This document shows, one piece after another, positions 43,661 to 48,504 of a stretch of DNA of 48,504 nt. Position 1 is the first letter of the stretch. Each line of letters begins with the position of its first letter. This stretch comes from an uncultured Bacilli bacterium (GTDB lineage: Bacteria; Bacillota_I; Bacilli_A; RF39; UBA660), in assembly GCA_944350445.1 (NCBI GenBank), contig CALVOW010000009.1, positions 1 to 48,504 of the forward strand, given 5' to 3'. Both the position numbers and the translations under genes were made by a program. A model generated the notes under the pieces. That model worked only from the letters and a program-made list of their open reading frames with translations. It was not told where the DNA came from and ran no database searches.

Positions 43661-44503
43661 GAAAATATTTTTAAGTTTTAAAGAGGCATTATAAATTTCT
43701 TTTTTGCTATACTTATTTTTAAATTCGAAGGCTAAATCATTAATAGCCTCTTTCATTGTATAATTATTTTTGATTATTTTATCAATTAAAAGAGCTTCAA
43801 GAGATACTTCTTCTTTTTTTTCTTCCATTTTATTTTTAGAAACAATGATTACATATTCTCCTAATTCATAATTTGCTTTTTGAAGTAAATCTAAAACTTG
43901 TGATGATTTTCCATAATATTTTTTTTCAAATTTCTTTGTTAATTCATTTAAAACAATGATATAAGGATCATTCATAACCTCTTTTATATTTTCAATGGTT
44001 GGAATGATTCTTTTTGGTGATTCATAAAAGACAATCGTTTCTAAATCATTTTGTTGAATTCTTTTTAATTCTTCTTTTTGCTTGCTATTTTTTCTTTCTA
44101 AAAAGCCATAAAAAGCAAAGTTATGAATAACTAGACCAGACAAAGTTAAAGCCGTTGTAAGGGCTGACGCTCCAGGAATTGAATAAATTTCAATTTTATT
44201 ACTAATACACTCGGAAATTAAAATACTTCCTGGATCAGAAATACAAGGGGTACCAGCATCCGTTATTAAAGCTATATTTTTCCCACTTTTAAGGAGTTCA
44301 ATAACTTCCCCACTTCGCTCATTTTCATTAAATTTATGATAAGAAATTAGTTTGGTCTTAATTTCTAAACTATTTAATAAATGACTTGATGTTCTTGTAT
44401 CTTCACATAAAATAATATCAACTGTTTCTAAAGTTTTAATAGCACGCTTTGTAATATCTCCTAAATTACCAATTGGCGTTGCCACAATATATAAAATTCC
44501 CAT
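43655..44503 (-). CDS. rsmI: 16S rRNA (cytidine1402-2'-O)-methyltransferase
   Basis: RsmI methylates the ribose of C1402 in the 16S decoding centre. The 282-aa protein has the tetrapyrrole-methylase-like core: YIVATPIGNLGDIT, DIILCEDTRTSSHLL, LITDAGTPCISDPG, SIPGASALTTALTLSG, and VFYESPKRI. GTAGG precedes the ATG. It lies 70 bases after ileS in the direction of transcription and is separated from it by a terminator. Confidence 0.95.
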   Translation of the reverse strand: MGILYIVATPIGNLGDITKRAIKTLETVDIILCEDTRTSSHLLNSLEIKTKLISYHKFNENERSGEVIELLKSGKNIALITDAGTPCISDPGSILISECISNKIEIYSIPGASALTTALTLSGLVIHNFAFYGFLERKNSKQKEELKRIQQNDLETIVFYESPKRIIPTIENIKEVMNDPYIIVLNELTKKFEKKYYGKSSQVLDLLQKANYELGEYVIIVSKNKMEEKKEEVSLEALLIDKIIKNNYTMKEAINDLAFEFKNKYSKKEIYNASLKLKNIFK

Positions 44504-44539
44504 AAAAACCTACTTTCTTAATTTTTTATTATATCAAAA

Positions 44540-44568
44540 AAAGAACAATAATTAAATTACTGTTCTAA
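44540..44568 (-). terminator. Rho-independent terminator of ileS
   Basis: AGAACAGTAAT pairs with ATTATTGTTCT (one G-U) on the minus strand with loop TTA, then TTTTT. Confidence 0.85.
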
Positions 44569-44572
44569 AAAA

Positions 44573-47500
44573 TTATACTCTTTTAACATCTAAATAGACT
44601 TCAATACCATTTAAATTACTAATATCATCGACGATTTTTTCTTGAATTAACATATCACATAAAGTTTCTTTTTTAATAAAATCAAGATATTTATCTAATT
44701 TATCTAATAAAGAAACTTCAGAGTAATAGTAAATATAAATACGATCAGTTATTGAAAAATTCTTAGCTTTTCTTAATTGTTGAACTTTACTTATTAATTC
44801 TCTAGCTATTCCTTCATTAATTAAGTCTTCATCTAAAGTTGTATTTAAAATAATAAATAAATTATTAAGAACTCCTGTATTATAACCTTCTTTAGAATTT
44901 ACACGAATATCTAACATTTCTTTTTCTAAGATATAATCTTTGCCATCTAAATTAATACTGATAGTCTCCCCTTTTTCTAATTTAGAAATATCTGTTTTCG
45001 TAATATTTTTTAAATATTCGGTTAAAAATTTGATAGAAGAAGCAAATATTTTTCCACAAACTTTAAAGTTAGGTTTAATTTCATAATTTATGTATTCATC
45101 TAAATTACTTTCAAAACGAACTTCTTTAACATTTAATTCTTCTTTGATTAATGAGACTAAATTGCCAATTACTTTTTGAAGTTTTTTATCTAAAATAACT
45201 TCTTTAATAGGTTGACGAACTTTTATTTTCACATCTTCTCTTACTTTTCGACCAAGAGAAATTAAATCACGAACGGTATCCATTTTTTCTTCGATTTTTT
45301 CATTAATTAAAGATTTATCATAAGTTGGAAAACTTGCTAAATGAACACTTTCTTGATCGGTTAGTTTCGTATATAAGTTTTCCGATGTAAATGGAACAAT
45401 TGGAGCAATCATCTTTGATAGGCCAACTAAGATGTCATAAGTTGTTTTATAAACAGCTTTTTTACTAGTATCAAGGTTACTTGCCCAAAAACGATTTCTA
45501 TTTCTTCTAATATACCAATTTGATAAGTCATCGGAAACAAAAGTAACTAAGGCACGAACAACTTTATTTAAATCATATTCTTCATAACTATTGGTTACAT
45601 ATTCTAGTAATTTATTATATTTTGATAATAACCATTTATCAATTTCTTCTAACTCTTGATAAGAAACTGTAAATTCTCGAGGATCAATGTTATCAATATT
45701 AGCATAGGTTTGGAAGAAAGTATAAGTATTTAATAAAGGATTGAAGAACTTCGAGTAAACCTCTTTTAAACCTTCTTCATCAAATTTTAAAGGAGTCCAA
45801 ACAGGTGAGACATATGGTAAATAAAATCTAACTGTATCAGCTCCGTATTCTTCAATTGTTTTAAATGGTTCAACAATATTTCCTTTAGACTTAGACATTT
45901 TCTTGCCTTCTTTATCTAAAAGTAAATCGTTTACTAAGACATTTTTATATGGGGCTACGCCTTTTAAGAAGACCGAAATGACAATTAAGGAATAGAACCA
46001 ACCACGAGTTTGATCAATTCCTTCGGAGATAAAATCTGCTGGAAATTGATTTTCCCATAGTTCTTTGTTTTCAAATGGATAATGATACTGAGCAAATGGC
46101 ATTGATCCGGAATCAAACCAACAATCAATAACATCTTTGACTCGATTCATTGTTTTTCCACATTTTGGACATTTAATATGAATATCATCAACATAAGGAC
46201 GATGTAATTCAATAGTTTCATCAATTTCTTCAATTGATTTTTCAACTAGTTCTTGACGTGATCCAATCATTAAATCATAACCACAACTACATCTCCATAA
46301 AGGAAGTGGGGTTCCCCAATATCTACTTCTTGATATAGCCCAATCATTCATATTTAAAAGCCAGTTTCCAAAACGTTTTTCCCCAACATAATCAGGATAC
46401 CAATTAACTTTTTTATTAGCTTCAATGATCTTATCTTTTAATTTCGTAACTTCAAGATAAAAACTTGGTTTTGAATAATATAAAAGTGGGGTTCCACATC
46501 GCCAACAATGAGGATAATTATGTAGCATTTTTTGTTTTCTAAATAATTTATCATTAGCTTTTAAATATTTAATTACTTCTAAATCAACATCAAAAACACT
46601 CATACCTTTCCATAAACCATCAGTATAAATTCCATCTTCGCCAACAGGATTTAAATATGGTAAATCATATTTTTTAGCAACTTTCGAATCATCTTCACCA
46701 AAAGCTGGGGCAATATGAACAATACCAGTTCCATCTTCCATAGTTACATATTCATCATTTGTAACATAAAAAGCCTTTTTATTAACAGTAAGAGATGGAA
46801 TAAGTTGTTCATACTCCATATATTCTAAGTCTTTTCCCTTATATTCTTCTAAGATTTTAACATCATCTCCTAAAACCTTAGCAACTAAATTAGCTCCAAG
46901 AATAAACTTATAGCCTTGACTTTCAACTTTAACATATTTCTCGTTAGGATTAACACAAAGAGCAACATTGGCAATAAGCGTCCAAGGGGTTGTTGTCCAA
47001 ACTAAAAAGTAAACATCTTCATCTTTCTTTTTCATAGGAACAATAACCGTTTGAGCTTCAATTTCTTTATAGCCTTGAGCTACTTCATGACTAGCAAGGC
47101 CAGTTCCACATCTTGTACAAAAAGGAACTATTTTAACTCCTTCGTAAAATAAACCTTCTTCAAAGAATTTTTTTAAAATATACCATTCCGTTTCAATATA
47201 GTTATTATCATATGTTACATATGGATGCTCTAAATCAATAAATTGACCCATTTTTCTAGTTAAATCGGAGAAAGCTTTTTCATTTTTAAAAACGATTTCT
47301 CGACACTTTTCATTAAATTCTTTAATTCCATATTTTTCAATATCATTTTTATTTTTAAAACCAAGGGCTTTTTCAACTTCAACTTCTACCGGTAAACCAT
47401 GAGTATCCCAACCAACTTTTCGAAGTACTTTATAACCTTGCATTGTTTTATATTTACAAAAACTATCTTTTAAAAACTTAGCCACCATATGATGAAGACC

Positions 47501-47653
47501 TGGAAAACCATTTGCTGTTGCTGGACCATCATAAAAGACAAAGGTTTTATCTTTATTTTCTAAGCATCTATCAAGAATATGCATTTTTTCCCATTTATCA
47601 CTAATATCTTGTTCAATTTCGCTTTGTTTCTTTTTTTCTAACTCTTTAAACAT
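44573..47653 (-). CDS. ileS: isoleucyl-tRNA synthetase, IleS2 (eukaryotic-like) type
   Basis: The 1026-aa enzyme charges tRNA-Ile. The HIGH-type motif is GPATANGFPGLHHMV (about residues 43-57), and the KMSKS motif is KKMSKSKGN (about 590). The editing domain and a C-terminal domain ending with KNFSITDRIYIYYY are present. The PATANG-x-PG-x-HH form and the length (over 1000 aa) point to the IleS2 class, which is naturally less sensitive to mupirocin; this is a family-level inference. AGGAGG precedes the ATG. A T-box leader with ATC specifier controls it. Confidence 0.95.
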   Translation of the reverse strand: MFKELEKKKQSEIEQDISDKWEKMHILDRCLENKDKTFVFYDGPATANGFPGLHHMVAKFLKDSFCKYKTMQGYKVLRKVGWDTHGLPVEVEVEKALGFKNKNDIEKYGIKEFNEKCREIVFKNEKAFSDLTRKMGQFIDLEHPYVTYDNNYIETEWYILKKFFEEGLFYEGVKIVPFCTRCGTGLASHEVAQGYKEIEAQTVIVPMKKKDEDVYFLVWTTTPWTLIANVALCVNPNEKYVKVESQGYKFILGANLVAKVLGDDVKILEEYKGKDLEYMEYEQLIPSLTVNKKAFYVTNDEYVTMEDGTGIVHIAPAFGEDDSKVAKKYDLPYLNPVGEDGIYTDGLWKGMSVFDVDLEVIKYLKANDKLFRKQKMLHNYPHCWRCGTPLLYYSKPSFYLEVTKLKDKIIEANKKVNWYPDYVGEKRFGNWLLNMNDWAISRSRYWGTPLPLWRCSCGYDLMIGSRQELVEKSIEEIDETIELHRPYVDDIHIKCPKCGKTMNRVKDVIDCWFDSGSMPFAQYHYPFENKELWENQFPADFISEGIDQTRGWFYSLIVISVFLKGVAPYKNVLVNDLLLDKEGKKMSKSKGNIVEPFKTIEEYGADTVRFYLPYVSPVWTPLKFDEEGLKEVYSKFFNPLLNTYTFFQTYANIDNIDPREFTVSYQELEEIDKWLLSKYNKLLEYVTNSYEEYDLNKVVRALVTFVSDDLSNWYIRRNRNRFWASNLDTSKKAVYKTTYDILVGLSKMIAPIVPFTSENLYTKLTDQESVHLASFPTYDKSLINEKIEEKMDTVRDLISLGRKVREDVKIKVRQPIKEVILDKKLQKVIGNLVSLIKEELNVKEVRFESNLDEYINYEIKPNFKVCGKIFASSIKFLTEYLKNITKTDISKLEKGETISINLDGKDYILEKEMLDIRVNSKEGYNTGVLNNLFIILNTTLDEDLINEGIARELISKVQQLRKAKNFSITDRIYIYYYSEVSLLDKLDKYLDFIKKETLCDMLIQEKIVDDISNLNGIEVYLDVKRV

Positions 47654-47670
47654 AATTCCCTCCTAAAAAT

Positions 47671-47877
47671 AAAAAACGGCACTTCGAAAGGACGAAATAC
47701 CGTGTTACCACCTTAATTTAGTTTTTTTAAAACTCTCAAAATTATAACGCATTACCGTATTTATCTTATCCATAAATAGCACTTGAAAGTGATCTAAGTA
47801 ATATTAATTTATCTATTTGCACCAACCATAGACTCTCTAAAAACGCTTATTACTTCGTCTTTCGCACTTGCTTATGT
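47671..47877 (-). promoter_or_regulatory. T-box riboswitch leader of ileS, specifier ATC
   Basis: The leader shows the T-box elements: the conserved AAGGTGGTAACACGG (antiterminator bulge, about 47698-47713), a specifier-loop ATC at 47793-47791 in TTAGATCACTTTC, and a Rho-independent terminator (CGGTATTTCG/CGAAGTGCCG then T-run, about 47672-47702). Uncharged tRNA-Ile should bind and stop termination. ATC is the Ile codon expected for ileS. Confidence 0.93.
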
Positions 47878-47882
47878 ACTAC

Positions 47883-47911
47883 ATAATAACAAAGTTTTTA
47901 AAGAAAATCAA
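47883..47911 (-). promoter_or_regulatory. ileS promoter
   Basis: TTGATT (47911-47906), 17 bp, TATTAT (47888-47883) on the minus strand, a few bases upstream of the T-box leader. Confidence 0.78.
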
Positions 47912-47969
47912 GTGTTTTTTAAGCCAAACTCAATTGAAAGCTTATTACCGGACAGTTTTTTGGTTAATA

Positions 47970-47993
47970 TAAAAAGGTATTAAGATACCTTTT
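47970..47993 (-). terminator. terminator downstream of the edge surface-protein gene
   Basis: AAAAGGTAT and ATACCTTTT pair with a short loop; on the minus strand a T-tract follows. It ends transcription from the gene at 48127. Confidence 0.65.
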
Positions 47994-48020
47994 AAGAAAA
48001 TATTTGCTTAAAATTGAAAT

Positions 48021-48117
48021 AAACAGCCTTTTTTGATATTCTATAATTAGCAAAAAAATAGAAAAGAGGCTGTTTATGAAAAAATTATATAATGCTTTTT
48101 ATTCTATTTTTCCTTAA
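48021..48117 (+). other. inverted repeat with internal promoter-like TATAAT and a 13-aa peptide frame
   Basis: AAACAGCCT (48021-48029) and AGGCTGTTT (48067-48075) are perfect 9-bp arms. A TATAAT-like box lies between them. Directly after the right arm is a tiny frame, MKKLYNAFYSIFP (48076-48117), with AGAGG before its ATG. It looks like an insertion-sequence end or small MITE; the frame is not a confident gene. Confidence 0.4.
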
Positions 48118-48126
48118 AACTGTACG

Positions 48127-48504
48127 TTAGAGAGCCAAAATGAATGGATTTTGGGTGGTTCCATCGCCTTTCGAAATTAGAACATCAGATCGAATGTTGA
48201 TAACTGCACGCACGCCGCTCGAGCTCGTGACGAAGTACCACTGATTCAACTCGCCCGTCGGACTGACGCCATACACGAAAGCAAAAGCATCCGCAGCCTC
48301 GAATAACGAAGGCGTCATGGTAAAATAATAATTATTCGTTCGTAAATAATAATCTTCATTTTTCAATCCATGATATCCACCAGCTAACGCTACTTCATCA
48401 GCTGTAATTAAAGCTACTGGATAAGTCAAATCGCCATTCCCGCGACTAGTCGTCGTTGAAAATCTATCGCTTGCTTGCGAACATTTTAAAGTCGCGGTTT
48501 TATT
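48127..48504 (-). CDS. partial surface protein of the two-module family with GC-rich variable region
   Basis: The frame runs off the right edge: from 48504 it reads without stop through CSQASDRFSTTTSRGNGDLT to the TAA at 48129-48127, so the gene begins outside. The C-terminal 125 residues match the last module of the surface proteins: LTYPVALITADEVALAGG, then YYFTMTP, a variable patch, and VRAVINIRSDV followed by GDGTTQNPF. The patch (roughly 48185-48310) is GC-rich, and codons such as TTC-GTC-AGC-TCG-AGC-GGC look like the NNC pattern. TTG 48429 is not the true start. This would be a third DGR-type target in the window. Confidence 0.75.
   Translation of the reverse strand, partial: NKTATLKCSQASDRFSTTTSRGNGDLTYPVALITADEVALAGGYHGLKNEDYYLRTNNYYFTMTPSLFEAADAFAFVYGVSPTGELNQWYFVTSSSGVRAVINIRSDVLISKGDGTTQNPFILAL

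Overview
This window is about 48.5 kb of an AT-rich chromosome from a low-GC Gram-positive bacterium. UGA is a normal stop and Trp is UGG, so the Mycoplasma code is not in use. Most genes have strong AGGAGG-type ribosome binding sites, and many promoters read as consensus -35/17 bp/-10. Gene content and protein style (short, Lys/Asn/Ile-rich) point to class Bacilli, most like the small-genome gut lineages related to RF39; that placement is inference. Several genes belong to the endospore programme: a very short SpoVID-like protein followed by a YsxE-like protein, SpoVIF, YlbJ with YlbL, and a CotF-like coat pair.

Layout, left to right. 0-6.3 kb: a plus-strand Rpn/PD-(D/E)XK protein, then minus-strand genes: cyclophilin lipoprotein, purA, the spoVID-ysxE pair, nadD and rpmF. 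6-13 kb: one long minus-strand run starting with a compact Tad (tight adherence) machine (tadE, a membrane protein, tadZ, tadA, tadB, tadC) and continuing through yebC, queH, a type IV prepilin, yceD and rpmF. 13-20 kb: cell-surface genes: a two-module protein with GC-rich hypervariable patches, a MacB-type ABC transporter and a four-domain Big2 adhesin-like protein. 20-23.4 kb: der, a small helical gene, spoVIF, a lipid kinase and a Fic-like gene. 23.5-29.2 kb: a membrane-anchored M15 peptidase, a decayed Rpn copy, a lone integrase N-domain, a second surface protein of the two-module family, a GH73-like lysozyme and a flavodoxin. 29.6-39.4 kb: RhuM-Fic, ylbL/ylbJ, a prepilin, an AAA-DUF4143 ATPase, an ATP-grasp enzyme, a HAD enzyme, eno, murD and rdgB.

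At 39.4-39.6 kb lie tRNA-Met/Ile2(CAU) and tRNA-Leu(UAG). A 25-bp exact repeat beginning at the CCA end of tRNA-Leu recurs at 42.5 kb and brackets a roughly 2.9-kb island: a remnant resembling a mobilisation-protein tail, an ADP-ribosylglycohydrolase and a JAMM-type metalloprotease. After it come a frameshifted membrane-protein gene, coat genes, rsmI and ileS with an ATC-specifier T-box.

The most notable system is the family of two-module surface proteins. In the 13.1-15.1 kb gene, two patches of 60 and 66 nt are GC-rich, differ from each other, and are bordered by identical sequence. Their variable codons are mostly NNC, as expected if AAC codons of a template had been adenine-mutagenised. 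This is the pattern of a diversity-generating retroelement (DGR) target, here with two variable regions in one polypeptide. A homologous partial gene at the right edge (48.1-48.5 kb) has the same GC-rich patch, while the paralogue at 26.2-28.1 kb has ordinary AT-rich codons there. No reverse transcriptase or template repeat was found in the window, so the DGR reading is an inference needing the rest of the genome.
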